Shown: piece after piece, positions 31,955 to 42,914 of the stretch
How positions within the stretch are numbered: position 1 is the first letter of the stretch
How the letters are laid out: every line of letters begins with the position of its first letter
Assembly: GCF_029931775.1 (NCBI RefSeq)
Contig: NC_079321.1
Span: forward strand, 12,668,501-12,732,500
Length of the DNA stretch: 64,000 nt
Direction of reading: 5' to 3'
From: Euleptes europaea
Taxonomy: Eukaryota; Chordata; Lepidosauria; Squamata; Sphaerodactylidae
Notes under the pieces: generated by a model
Told to the model about the DNA's origin: nothing
What the model saw: only the letters and a program-made list of their open reading frames with translations
Databases searched by the model: none
Made by a program: the position numbers and the translations under genes

Positions 31955-33376
31955 TCATAGAATCATAGAGTTGGAAGGGACCACCAGGGCCATCAAGTCC
32001 AACCCCTTGCACAATGCAGGAAATTCACAACTACCTCCCCCTCCACACCCCTAGTGACCAGAAGATGGCCAAGATGCCCTCCCTCTCATCATCTGCCTAA
32101 GGTCACAGAATCAGCATTGCTGACAGATGGCCATCTAACCTCTTCTTAAAAACCTCCAGGGAAGGAAAGCTTACCACCTCCCGAGGAAGCCTGTTCCACT
32201 GAGGAACCGTTCTAACTGTTAGAAAATTCTTCCTAATGCCTAGATGGAAACTCTTTTGATTTAATTTCAACCCGTTGGTTCTGGGCCGACCTTCTTGAGC
32301 AACAGAAAACAACTCGGCACCCTCCTCTATATGACAGCCCTTCAAGTACTTGAACATGGTTATCATATCCCCTCTCAGTCTTCTCCTCTTCAGGCTAAAC
32401 ATACCCAGCTCCTTCAACCTCTCCTCATAGGACTTGGTCTCCAGACCCCTCACCATCTTTGTTGCCCTTCTCTGGACACGTTCCAGCTTGTCTACATCTT
32501 TCTTAAATTGTGGTGCCCAAAACTGAACACAGTACTCTAGATGAGGTCTAACCAGAGCAGAGTAAAGCGATACCATCACTTCGCGTGATCTGGACACTAT
32601 ACTTCTGTTGATGCAGCCCAAGACTGCGTTTGCCTTTTTAGTTACCGCATCACACTGCTGACTCATGTTCAGTGTTTGGTCTACTAAGACCCCAAGATCC
32701 TTTTCACACACACTACTGCTCAAACAAGTCTCCCCCATCCTATAATTATGCATTTGATTTTTCCTACCTAAATGCAGATCATTACATTTGTCTTTGTTGA
32801 AGTGCATTTTATTAGTTCTAGCCCATTTCTCCAGCCTGTCAAGATCATCCTGCATCTTGGCTCTGACTTGTACTGTATTTGCTACCCCTCCCAATTTAGT
32901 ATCATCTGCAAATTTAATAAGCATCCCCTCTATTCCTTCATCCAAATCATTTATAAAGATGTTGAACAACACAGGGCCCAGCACAGATCCCTGAGGAACT
33001 CCACTAGTCACTTCTCTCCAAGTGGACGAGGAACCATTAACTAGCACTCCTTGGGTACGATCTGTCAACCAGTTGCACATCCATCTAACAATAGGATCTA
33101 ACCCACATTTTCCCAATGTGTCAACTAGAATACTATGTGGAACCTTATCAAAAGCCTTACTGAAATCTAGATAAACTATGTCTACAGCATTCCCCTGATC
33201 CAGCAAGGTAGTACCTTTCTCAAAAAAGGAGATAAGATTAGTCTGACATGACTTATTCTTGAGTAACCCGTGCTGGCTCTTAGTGATCAGATCCATCCTT
33301 TCTAAATGCTCAAGGACGGACTGTTTGATGATTTGTTCGAACACTTTTCCTGGTATAGAAGTCAAGCTGATGGGTC
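31955..33376 (-). mobile_element. CR1 LINE, 5'-truncated, young-looking
   Basis: Minus-strand CR1 with a complete 3' end (complement of tcatagaatcatagagttgg). It covers the C-terminal part of ORF2. The reading frame is open throughout, so the insertion is probably recent compared with the other CR1 pieces here. Confidence 0.92.
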
Positions 33377-33416
33377 TCCTCAGGCTTTGCCCCCAAAATC
33401 TCCAGGTATTCCCCAA
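32103..33416 (-). CDS. CR1 ORF2 C-terminal reverse transcriptase
   Basis: A 437-codon open frame. The first ~14 residues (MGNTWRFWGQSLRR) are read from the flanking MITE and are not LINE protein. The rest is CR1 reverse transcriptase: YLDFSKAFDKVPH (palm), TSGVPQGSVLGPVLF, the catalytic FADDTKLGG, then thumb and C-terminal region with LYSALVRPHLEYCVQFWAP, ending ...LDGHLSAMLIL. The endonuclease domain and N-terminal RT are missing through 5' truncation, so the copy cannot move itself. Not a host gene. Confidence 0.92.
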   Translation of the reverse strand: MGNTWRFWGQSLRRPISLTSIPGKVFEQIIKQSVLEHLERMDLITKSQHGLLKNKSCQTNLISFFEKGTTLLDQGNAVDIVYLDFSKAFDKVPHSILVDTLGKCGLDPIVRWMCNWLTDRTQGVLVNGSSSTWREVTSGVPQGSVLGPVLFNIFINDLDEGIEGMLIKFADDTKLGGVANTVQVRAKMQDDLDRLEKWARTNKMHFNKDKCNDLHLGRKNQMHNYRMGETCLSSSVCEKDLGVLVDQTLNMSQQCDAVTKKANAVLGCINRSIVSRSREVMVSLYSALVRPHLEYCVQFWAPQFKKDVDKLERVQRRATKMVRGLETKSYEERLKELGMFSLKRRRLRGDMITMFKYLKGCHIEEGAELFSVAQEGRPRTNGLKLNQKSFHLGIRKNFLTVRTVPQWNRLPREVVSFPSLEVFKKRLDGHLSAMLIL

Positions 33417-33564
33417 CCTGGAGCTGGCTTAGGTAGAGGGGATGTCAGTTCAGTTCTCTACTCTTCCCAATACGAAGTTCGTGTATGGTCCTGATGATAA
33501 CTGATGTAAATTTTTATTTGCTTCCTTTTTAAACACCCACATAAAGCAGGTATGGGAGCAACTA

Positions 33565-33745
33565 TTTATATTGTCACATTGTTCAGTGCTGTTGGAAGCT
33601 AAGCAGGGTTGGCCCTGGTTAGTACTTGGATGGGAGACCACCAAGGATGTCTGGGGTCACTATGCAGAGGCAGGCACATCTTGGCTTGAAAACACTATGG
33701 GGTTAAGTTGGCTGCTACTTGACTATACTTTACACCCACATTAGC
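33565..33745 (+). mobile_element. 5S-rRNA-derived SINE
   Basis: Contains the 5S internal promoter region (gaagctaagcagggttgg, gttagtacttggatgggag), then the SINE body and a BovB-like tail (gctgctacttgactatactt). Confidence 0.85.
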
Positions 33746-34047
33746 TTAGTATTTTAGGAGTGCTTCAGGAAATGCTTATTCACTTGTCAGGAGCTTTTGC
33801 TTAACTCCCACATGGGTTTCATCAGTGAGGAAGCAGTCATTTCTGTGTCAGGCTCTCAGGATTTCACCACAAATCTGCAACAATTTGCTTCCTTGTCCAG
33901 GGCAGGCCGAAGTTTGCAGTGTAACTGGAGGAATTTTAGTTCCTCCCAAATGTTACAGCTGGGGTTAAAAAGGAGGACGGCCCCCTTCCCTAGTACATTT
34001 GGACTGATTGTGGCTTCCCGTGGTAAGAAAAATGTGCTACTGTTGCG

Positions 34048-34242
34048 TAGGGTTGCCAACTCATGGTTGGGAAATTCCTGGAGAGGAGGGACCTCAGCAG
34101 GGAGGGACCTCAGCAGGGTATAATGCCATAAGGTCCACTTTTTAAAGCAGCCATTTTTTCCAAGGGAACTGATTTCTGTCATCTGGACATAAGTTGTAAT
34201 TCCAGGAGATCTCCAGACTCCACTTGGAGGTTGGCAATCCTA
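34048..34242 (-). mobile_element. hAT MITE, 'TAGGGTTGCCA' family
   Basis: tagggttgccaactcatgg ... ggaggttggcaatccta. The flanking octamers do not match, so the insertion is probably old. Confidence 0.8.
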
Positions 34243-34352
34243 TGGATAGTTGTGCTTTGCAGAAGGGCATTTAACCTGACTGCCTTTTGATGGGTTGCAA
34301 TTCTGTAACAGTCTGAACAAGTCTGCACATTGTTAGTGGAACGCTTCATCAC

Positions 34353-34470
34353 CTTATTTTATTTATTTATTTCATTTATACCCTGCCTTTTTCCCCAATG
34401 GGAACCCAAAGCAGCTTACTTAGCTCTCCTCTCCACCATTTTATTCTCACAACTAGCCTGTGAGGTAGGG
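34353..34470 (-). mobile_element. tRNA-derived SINE, type D, 3' half
   Basis: atttatttatttcatttata, ccccaatgggaacccaaagc, cctgtgaggtaggg. Head missing. Confidence 0.7.
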
Positions 34471-35929
34471 TTTGTAGCAGTGCCACCCAGTTTGAAGAGA
34501 ACTTAGACAGATTCTTTTCTGTTCTGGCATTTTAAGCTGAAGGAAAAGCAAAATAAAGCCCAACGCTGGGCATTGCTTGGACTGCCTCCACAGGGCAACA
34601 ATTCTCTGCACAGTTCTCATAGCTGCTGCAATTGCAGAGGCATTTACAGCAGAAACAAAGTATCCTCAGAGGATTCCCACCCATATTTTCCTTGCTTTAG
34701 ATCCCCACTGCTGCCATTTGCCCTCTGTGTCCTTGTCTCAGTGCCTGGCTGCCATTCCCTCCCCCACTCGCCAGAGGACATTTCAAGCTTTTAAAAAATT
34801 GGGAATTGCTTGATTGCTATCGAGTTATAATGTTATAACTATTGTGACAGTGTGCTAGTTCCCAGCTTGCTTGCTTTGTTCAAAAAAAGTAAGGCTCTAG
34901 GCTTTTTTCTTGTGAAGTTATAAAAGGAAATGTCCAGGCTACACACTTACCCTTATAACTCCATAAGGTAAAGAACTAGGGGATTAGTATTTTTAAAGGT
35001 GGGAGCTAGAACATTGCAATAGCATTATAATAATAAATTGCAACAATTTTTACTTTTTTTTAAATCAGGAGAAAATGGCAGCTAGGGTGGGCAAAGCCAG
35101 GGAAAGTACAATGGAAACTTCTGTGTGGCTATTGCATTGCAAAGTGACTGCCTCTGCATTTACAGCAACCATGAGAGCAAGGAGAATAAGTTCTGTGTGG
35201 AATAAGCCAAAGTCAAAAAGATCGTACCAAACCAGTCCTGGGAAAGATCTTATCAAAGCAGGGGAAAACCCAGAAAGGGGACAATGTAATGTGGATGCTC
35301 CAAAATGTGGGTGCCAAACCAGATCAACTTTTCTGTGTGAAAGCAACTTTGTTTCCCAGGGGGTTCATCTGAACTTTACACATTCTGGGGATCTGAGTGC
35401 AGAAGAAGTTTACCACCCTCCTTCAGTTCTCACTTCCTTTGCAGCCCACAGAAGATGTCTAATGTCAGTAGAAAGAAGGAAGAGGCGTAGCCTGCGACTG
35501 CGGTCTAAGAAGCGGGTTGGTTTTACTCTTTTTTTTGCAGAAATAATTTTGTGCAGAAAAGAAAGAACTTACACTCTTTCACAACAGGGGAAGAAGACAG
35601 AGGAGAGAAGCCAACGAGTCGAGACTACTGAACGTATGTTTTTTAAAAAATATTTATCTTCTTGATATCCCTCCCCACCCCTCTGCGGAAGGACAATAAA
35701 TTAATATGTCTGTATCATTTGCTACTATTGCAGCCTCCCTCCCAATTTGCTTTATGAACTGTCATTTTGTACCCCGTCGTTTGTATCCTGTATAATGTTC
35801 TGAAACCCCACTCATGGCAGTCCATCCGTTATCTTTTCTTTATGGGTTTGGGAAGTCCCAAACCTTCACTGTACTACTACTGAAAGGTGATATGTGCAGT
35901 TGTAGAACTGGGAGAGTGCAGCCAAGAAA
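34471..35929. other. No gene recognised; contains a 196-codon orphan frame
   Basis: The frame at 35075-35665 (MAARVGKARES...) is the longest unexplained frame in the window. It is basic, with RKRRSLRLRSKKRVG near its C-terminus. I see no domain, and its first part resembles 34600-34680 (gcatttacagca blocks on both), which suggests a repeat. No poly(A) or splice context decides it. Confidence 0.35.
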
Positions 35930-36472
35930 TCAGAAGGATTTCTGGGAAGGGCAGCCAATAAGGAGCTAGAAAAGATTCTTAAGCGTAAGGATGTGTCACT
36001 GGCAACCAAGATCAAGTTAATTTCATGCCATCGTATTCCCTATTACTATGCATGGGTGTGAAAGCTGGACAATGAAGAAAGCTGATAGGAAGAGGGTAGA
36101 TTCCTTTGAAATGTGGTGTTGGAGGAGAGTGTTATGGATACCAAAAAAACGGCTGCCAAAAAAACAAATCAGGGGGTTATACATCAAATCAAGCCTGAAC
36201 TGACCCTAGAATCTAAAATGACTAAACTGAGGCTGTCGTACTTTGGTCCCATTATGAGAAGACAAGAGTCACTAGAAAAGGCAATCATGCTAGGAACAGT
36301 TGAAGGCAGCAGGAACAGAGGAAGACCCAACAAGAGATGGATTGACTCTATAAAGGAAGCCACGGGCCTCAATTTGCAAGATCTGAGTGAGGCTGTTAAG
36401 GATAGGACACTTTGGAGGACATTGATTCATAGGGTCGCCATGAGATGGAAGCGACTTGGTAGCACTTAACAT
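35930..36472 (+). mobile_element. RTE/BovB LINE 3' end
   Basis: The frame 36113-36469 includes LRLSYFGPIMRRQESLEKAI, then GTVEGSRNRGRPNKRWIDSI and LWRTLIHRVAMRWKRLGS, the conserved BovB C-terminal region. The sequence ends gacttggtagcacttaacat then acacag. 5'-truncated. This LINE class supplies the 3' tail seen on the 5S SINEs here. Confidence 0.88.
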
Positions 36473-38042
36473 ACACAGAACTGGGTTCATCATTGTTGAG
36501 CTTCTGGCCACAGTGTGCCATGCCATCTATTGGGCAGCATGTCGTGCCATCCATCCGGGGGTGCCACTGGACTCTCTATTGAGGCTGTGCCACCAGGGAG
36601 CTAAATACATGTTTTGTGCCAACAAATGTAACCCAGCCCTGAAGGTGTCTGTTGTGTTGTTGTTACTAAACAAAAACCATTTGAGGTGCTTCCGAGTAGA
36701 GAAGGGGTTGGAAAGGGTGTGTTAACCCTTTCCCAGCCCACCATTTCCATGCTCCAGATCAACCTACCCGGGTATCTTTTCCCCATGCCGGGTTCAAAAT
36801 GCATGTCTATTCACTAGGTTCTACAGTTAGCACCGGAATTTGCTGCTGCACTGGAAGGAAGCTTTTGGCCACAAAATCTGCTTCAACTGTGTATAACCAA
36901 ACCAAATAACCACTGTGCTGTAATAATGTAACCATTCATACACACTGCATTTGACGCCTCTCTCTTGCTGTCCTGACTACACCCACAGGCTTTTCGCCGT
37001 TCTACAGGACGGCTGGCACACCTCTCTCTTGCCGTCCACGCCTACAGGCTTCTTGCCATTCTACAGCGCGGCTTTCAGCTGCGCACGCAGCTAGGCTGAA
37101 GTTCTGTTGTTTTGTTTTGGGGTTGAGAACTCTTCCGCAGTCTTATTTTTCATGTATGGTTTATGATTGACATAGGTTGCGGATTGTGTGACCAATGTAC
37201 TTTTGCATTTGTATTTGAAATCGTAGTAACTGTCATTGTACAGCAAAAAAAATTTTTTGTTTAAAGTGTGTGAGCGTTGTCCTGATTTCCTATTTCTTCA
37301 ACTGTGTATAAAGCAGAAAGCAGTAGGGTTGGCTGTTGTCTTTCTTTGTAGTTGGGAGGAGATTGCTGTGAAGGAAAAGGGGGGGAAGCTGGAAAACAGT
37401 TTTCTATCCAGTATTTGTGGGGTTCCAGAATAGCTGTTAACATCCTCTCTTCATGGCTTCTTGCTGGATTGCGGTTTCGGAGCTCACTCTTTTATCTGTG
37501 GCTAGGTCCTAGGTGTAAGGATGTGATGAAGGGTGTAAAAGCACTTGTCAATTTTCAGGCCAGCTGGTTTTTCACACTCCAGCTGAGTGCATCCAGAGAA
37601 AGCAACTCACAGTGCAATGCAGGGCAGCCAGAGAAACAAAAAATTACATAGGTGCCATTTTCCTCACTACTTTATCCGTGTGGCAGGAAATATACTCCTG
37701 TTTTGTTTTGTTTTTGTCAGGTTGCTGTCAAAAGCAGGATTAAGAGCAGTGAAAACAGTGGAAACTCCATTTGGCACACACGGCTATTATAAAGGACAGG
37801 CGCTCAATGCTGGCAATCTAGAGACAGTATTGAGTTTACCATTAGGACGACCCAGTTCTATGTTTCAGATATTCCAGAAGACTCCTGTACTAAAGTAGTC
37901 TCCTGCCCAAAGCTAGCAAGTCTCCTATCTGACTGGGGAAAATGCAGTTTCCACAACTGGAACCAGGACTCTAAGAACTCCATGATCTTGCTCATCGATT
38001 GGGGTGATTCTCCTTAAGGATTTTCAATATTGTCTCTGCTGT
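36473..38042. other. No gene recognised
   Basis: A short degenerate tandem repeat lies at about 36955-37080 (two units with ctctctcttgc...gtcc...caggctt). Otherwise no repeat or exon supported. The non-coding first exon and promoter of ITGB2 could lie anywhere from here to 42.7 kb. Confidence 0.4.
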
Positions 38043-38250
38043 AGCCAGCGTGGTGTAGTGGTTAAGAGTGGCAGACTAATCTGGTGAACTGGGTTGGTTT
38101 CCCCACTCCTGCACATGAAGCCTACTGGGTGACCTTAGGCCAGTCACATTTCTCTCTGAACTCTCTCCAGGTGAACTGATTTCTGTCAGCCGGAGATCAG
38201 TTGTGATAGCAGGAGATCGCCAGTTAGTACCTGGAGGTTGGCAACCCTAT
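38043..38250 (+). mobile_element. Truncated Sauria SINE joined to a MITE end
   Basis: 38043-38160 is the head and half the body of a Sauria SINE (gccagcgtggtgtagtggtt). 38161-38250 is the right end of a 'TAGGGTTGCCA' MITE (ccaggtgaactgatttctgt ... ggttggcaaccct). Confidence 0.8.
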
Positions 38251-38870
38251 TGGAGTACCAGTAGGCACTCCCACCTTTCCATTTAGGCACCTGACCTGCT
38301 TCTCTTCTCGGTCCACACACCAGCTGCACCGTGATTCTAAGACGCAACTCTCGAGCCAGAACCCAAAGGTCAGAAGAGCAAAACTCTGGTCTGGTCTGGA
38401 AGCTGGCATCGCTGTTGACGAGCTGTTATGTCTTGCATGGCCTCCAACACCAGTTTTAGAGTAAGACAGCCCCCAGCCCATTATCACCATAACGGGCCAG
38501 GAGGGAATACCTGTGGACCTCCGCCCAGTGCCATAAGTGAATGCAGCACCTGAAGAACAAAGGCATGATGCTGGGAGATCCGTGTGTTTTTGAAATGGAA
38601 TCTGTCATGAACTTTTACAGGCAAAATCTAAAACCTTTGAGACCCTTTATTTCCTGAGGCTCTAATTGGGCAAAGTAACCATATGATACAAATCAGCATT
38701 CAACAGGGGTGGGGTGGGGAGTATTCAGAACAATTTCAAAATCCGTCAAGCATAAATAAAGAAGTGAGTTTCAAAATCTATGGCCTGATGTTTCTGATGG
38801 TAAAATTTTAGTACTCTTGTCATTGTCTATGAATAGGGTGACTTTTCTGGACTTTGTTGCCTCTTGTTGG
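38251..38870. other. No gene recognised
   Basis: Unique-looking sequence. No exon supported. Confidence 0.4.
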
Positions 38871-39113
38871 CCTTTTATGCAGAGACATTTCCCCGTTGTC
38901 ACACCACTGACTGCTTCAGGGCTTCCTTTGGATTATGCATACCTTTTCCACCCGTCAGCGGTCACCCAAACAGGGGTTAGTGGAGGGACTTCAATGCCAG
39001 AGTCCAATTGCCAAAGTTGCCATTTTCTCCAGGCGAACTAATCTCTGTCGACCGGAGATCAGTTGTAATAGCAGGAGATCTCTAGATAGTACCTGGAGGT
39101 TGGCAACCCTACC
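38871..39113. mobile_element. Half fold-back MITE joined to a hAT MITE end
   Basis: 38871-38960 is the left arm of the 'CCTTTTATGCAG' fold-back family (cttttatgcagagacatttc, ggattatgcataccttttcc). 38973-39113 is a right-end piece of a 'TAGGGTTGCCA' MITE. Confidence 0.75.
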
Positions 39114-39402
39114 CATCTGTATGTAGGCCTGAAATCTATCCTTCACATTTCACCTGAAGGTTGATGCAGAATTAGGTTTTATTGCTCAATGAATCCTCAT
39201 GTTGTCATTGATATCTACTTGACAACTGTTATGGTTCCTGTCTTGCAACCTAATGGTGGTAGCAACATGTACACATTTGTGGTGATTACAAAATGCACTG
39301 CAAACAAGGCATTTAAGCAGGACCATCTGCCAGTAATTAGTTGCTGTCTGCTCTCGAGGGGCATTGTGCCTTACTGCATTTCCCAGCAGTATGTTTTATG
39401 GC

Positions 39403-39605
39403 TAGTGTTGCCAGCCTCCAGGTGGTGGCTGGAGATCTCCTAGGAATACAGCTCGTCTCCAGATGACAGAGATCCGTTCCCCTGGATAAAATGGATGCTT
39501 TGTAGGGTGGATTCTGTGGCATTGTACCCCACTGAGGTCCCTGTCCTCCCCAGGCTCCATCCCCAAATTTCCAGGAGTTTCCCAACCTGGATCTCGCAAC
39601 CCTAC
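39403..39605 (+). mobile_element. hAT MITE, 'TAGGGTTGCCA' family
   Basis: tagtgttgccagcctccagg ... ctggatctcgcaacccta. A further scrap of a family end follows at 39610-39645. Confidence 0.8.
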
Positions 39606-39944
39606 CCATTCCCTGCCAATGGCTGGGGGGATCTGGCAACCCTATTTATGGCAGCTTTACAACTGTCTTGTAGACCTGTGGTTCAGCAAGAGACACTGTG
39701 ATTTTCAGTCAGTAGGAAGCCATTGTTTAATCTCAAGGACTCAGGAAGGAGCTAGGTGCAAAGATAAGGCAGAAAATACATTTTCTAGATGAGAAAACCA
39801 CAGCCCTGAATCGTGCATTAGCCAAGGACTTGTGAATCCCCTGCAGGACTTGACTTGCACATGATCATTCAGGTCCTGGTTTGCTGCAGCATACAAAGTT
39901 AGGGTTTTTTGGTAAATAATTGGTTCTGAGTTAAGCAAAGGGAT

Positions 39945-40352
39945 GTGGAATGGTATCGTATAGCCCCATCTTGTCAGATCTCAGAAGCTAAGCTGGGTCG
40001 GCACATGGAAGGGAGACCTCCAAGGACAGGGTCGCCAGGTCCCTCTTCGCCACTGGTAGGAGGCTTTTGGGGCGGAGCCTGAGGAGGGCAGGATTTGGGG
40101 AGGGCAGGGACTTCAATGCCATAGAGTCCAATTGCCAAAGCAGCCATTTTCTCCAGGGGAACTGATCTCTATCGTCTGGAGACCAGTTGTAATAGCAGAT
40201 CTCCAGCTCATACCTGGAGGTTGGCCACCCTATCCAAGGAAGACTCTGCAGAGGAAGGTGATGGCAAACCACTTCTGCTTGATCACTTGCCTTGAAAACC
40301 CCACCAGGGGTCGCTATAAGTCAGCTGTGATTTGACAGCAATTTACAGACAC
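39945..40352 (+). mobile_element. 5S-rRNA-derived SINE split by a hAT MITE
   Basis: 5S-like head cccatcttgtcagatctcag, then gaagctaagctggg. The body resumes after the insertion (gaagactctgcagaggaagg) and ends in ataagtcagctgtgatttga then cagcaatttacagacacac. Confidence 0.88.
40027..40232 (-). mobile_element. hAT MITE, 'TAGGGTTGCCA' family, nested
   Basis: cagggtcgccaggtcc ... ggttggccaccta-type end. Perfect 8-bp duplication tccaagga (40019-40026, 40233-40240) in the host 5S SINE. Confidence 0.92.
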
Positions 40353-40507
40353 ACAGTTAAGCAAAGGCTGGCTTTGCTATTCTCACAGCCAGGGCCAGCC
40401 TGCCCACTTGGCAGACCTAGGTGAACTGCCTAGGGCTTTAGAAGGGCAGGGGGCACCGGGGCAGCAAGATGCAACTCTGATGCCCCTGATCCCAGCATTG
40501 CCGCCCG

Positions 40508-40776
40508 GGGCCAGTGTGGTGTAGTGGTTAAGAGCGGTGGTTTGGAGCAGTGGAGTCTGATCTGGAGAACCGGGTTGGATTCCCCACTCCTCCACATGAA
40601 GCCTGCTGGGTGACCTTGGTCTAGTCACAGCTCTCTCAGCCTCACCTACCTCACCGGGTGCCTGTTGGGAGGGGAAGGGAAGGTGATTGTAAGCTGGTTT
40701 GATTCTCCCTTAAGTGGAAGAAAGTCGGCATATAAAAACCAACTCTTCTTCTTCTTCTTCTTCTTCTTCTTCTTCC
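40508..40776 (+). mobile_element. Sauria-type SINE with expanded (CTT)n tail
   Basis: ggccagtgtggtgtagtggt head, aaaccaactcttcttcttc tail expanded to about ten CTT units. Confidence 0.92.
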
Positions 40777-41555
40777 CCAGCCTTCCTTCCTCCACTCCAG
40801 CCCTGTCCCCGCCCCCGTGAAGGAGAGAGGAAGAGCAGGCCAGCTCCGCCACCGATGGGCTTCCCACCAGAACAGTTTGCAGGGCAATTGGCAGCTCCTT
40901 CTCTTCAGCCCAGCTCTGGCCTGGCAGCTCAGGGTGTACCTGAGTCCGGGTGCTCCCAACTTGGGCTGTGACTGTTTCACTGCTGGAGATCAGGAAGCAC
41001 CTTTGTCTGATCACACCTGAGGCCACTGTGCGTTTGACGTGCCAGCTCAGGCACACCTGGGTACATACACACCAATTGCAGCTCAAACTATGGCTTTTTA
41101 TGCACGAGTGGTTTCCATTGGATATGATGCTCTCTCGATGCACGGCATTTGCAGTCGAATTCTCAAATCACTCTGTACAGGGTGAATAAATTCCCAGAGT
41201 ATTTGGGATTACTTGGAGTAAATTTCTGCATGCGCCATTGAAAATGCAGAGCATTGAACCAAATGGGGAGTGGTCACCGATGTCATTGTTGTTACGTGGC
41301 TTGCCACCCCTATTTTTTTGATCACCCATGCACTCTAGCAATAGATGGATCTTGTGATAGACTGCAGGCAGGAAAAAGGCACTTACGCGTGAGGCTTACT
41401 GCTTTGTAATTGGCTGTAGTGTTTTTTAAAAACACGTCACCAGCCCTACGGTAGGATTCTTTTATTTTAACTGAGCCGAGTAGTCCCTGTCTGGGGGTGG
41501 GGGCAGTGGAAGAGGACGTTAAATGGAGACTGGAGTAATAAGCAGCTGTATAGAT
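40777..41555. other. No gene recognised
   Basis: Upstream region of ITGB2. The minus-strand frames here run through the (CTT)n tail (poly-lysine/arginine) and are artefacts. Confidence 0.4.
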
Positions 41556-41815
41556 CATTTGTTATTATTCCAGTGTTATATTGATAGTCCAGCACTCGCA
41601 AAAAAAAAAAAAGGCTTTCATGCCTATCTGGAGGAGGTCTGAAACTGACCAACAGTCGTTGTGAAATTGACCAAATAAGCATCCACATAGGTCGTTTGTT
41701 ATTATTCCAGTGTTATATCACTAGTCCTGCCCTCACAATAAAAAAAAAACCTGTTCCATCTGGCCAGGTGTGAAACTGACACACTCGCTGTGAAAATGAC
41801 CAAATAAGCAGCCTT
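41556..41815. repeat. Tandem duplication, ~130-bp unit, two copies
   Basis: tttgttattattccagtgtt ... ctgaaactgacc ... gaccaaataagca occurs at about 41560-41690 and again at about 41697-41810, with moderate divergence and poly(A) runs in the middle of both. Confidence 0.75.
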
Positions 41816-41994
41816 ATGGTATTGCAGCTTCTCTGGCAGATGGCTGGTGGGGGGGAGTTGGATGAGAGGGAAAGACAAGTGGGTGGGAGAAGTGAGAATG
41901 GGCATGGGGAGAAAAACCTGGATTGACAAGTATGCAGAGGACCAGCTTTAGATTTGGGATTGAGGCAGACTTCGGCTAAAGCTGCATCTAGTAA

Positions 41995-42131
41995 ACACGG
42001 GGGAAACATGAGGACAGAGTGCGGCGACTTCTAAAGGTCGAAGAAAATATGCATAATGAAAACAAAACCTCGAAGTAGTCGAGGGGTGTGGGTGGGTGAC
42101 AGCAATGGAAACAGCCCGTGCATAAAAGACC
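41995..42131. mobile_element. Right half of a fold-back MITE
   Basis: acacgggggaaacatgagga, atatgcataatgaaaacaaa, cagcccgtgcataaaagacc. Same family as 42915. Confidence 0.7.
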
Positions 42132-42713
42132 TATGGTGAATTTTGTTCTGCAGCTCATGGTGCATCCAAGTCCATGCATGGCCAGACCAGCTGGGGTTGT
42201 GGTGGCTCAGGGTATGCTCAAGTCCCAGTTGAGGGGGGGGATCCACCTGGACTCTAGCAGGGGGCCTGGCCTTTAGCTGACCTAGGCCACCAAAACCCCT
42301 TCGGTAGCCCTGCTCATAGTGTAGTAGGTCTGGTCAGTTACCTGCAAGGTTTCTTGAAGTACTTTGGCCTAAAAATTATCTGTTGCTTGTCTACAATTCC
42401 TCCCTGTGCTCCTCAAAATGAAACCTCCAGCAAATTTCTGCCCTTGAATACATATCTCCTAGAATAAGGAGCCATGAGTTTATACGATGTGGCAAATAAA
42501 TCTCATTTTGAAGTAGATGATACATTTCCATCTTGATAATCAGACAGAGTGTATGATTCAGCTTTCTGCCCAATTTCCCTTTCCCCCAGGAAAATAACGT
42601 TCTGCGTCTGTAGTTAAATTCTACACATTTTAAGCATGCTTCTGAAGATACCTGTCACTATAATTCTCCTTAATGGTTACTGAGTGTTGTCATTTCTTTG
42701 CATGCTGTTTCAG
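42132..42713. other. ITGB2: No gene recognised; ITGB2 5' region
   Basis: Immediately upstream of the signal-peptide exon, so intron 1 if the gene has the usual non-coding first exon. No repeat recognised. Confidence 0.4.
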
Positions 42714-42782
42714 TTGCACAGGGGATGTTTCCCAAAGACTTCCTTTGGCTCTCGGCAGCTGGGGTGCTGTTCCTGGCCACAG
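42714..42782 (+). CDS. ITGB2: ITGB2 coding exon 1: signal peptide
   Basis: Acceptor tgctgtttcag, short leader, ATG at 42725, then MFPKDFLWLSAAGVLFLAT and one base (phase 1), donor gtgagt. Coding starts at 42725. A hydrophobic stretch after a single lysine is typical of a secretory signal. Cleavage is expected just before the first PSI cysteine. An alternative acceptor (gcacag, exon from 42721) would not change the protein. The upstream non-coding exon was not identified. Confidence 0.85.
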
Positions 42783-42914
42783 GTGAGTGGGTGCGCTGCC
42801 ATTGGGAGGGGAAGAAAGTAAGTAGAAGTATTCACCCGAAGGCTGGATTTATTGTACTTACCTACCATATCACATAGGTAAGCATGGAGGCTGTCATGTG
42901 GGGGGCAACAGCAG

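Larger units (their letters stand above)
31806..33431 (+). mobile_element. hAT MITE split by a CR1 insertion
   Basis: Left part 31806-31954 (tagggttgccaacctccagg ... ccaaaccccc). Right part about 33377-33431 (cctcaggctttgcccccaa ... ctggagctggctt). A CR1 of about 1.42 kb sits between, with a short cctc repeat at both joints. Confidence 0.85.

Noticed and set aside
35075-35665. 196-codon plus-strand frame as a novel gene
   Set aside because: No domain, no signal, no splice or poly(A) support, and part of it resembles nearby 34.6 kb sequence. More likely chance or repeat-derived. Left as an open question rather than a gene.
40646-41143. 165-codon minus-strand frame with poly-lysine
   Set aside because: Runs through the (CTT)n tail of a Sauria SINE.
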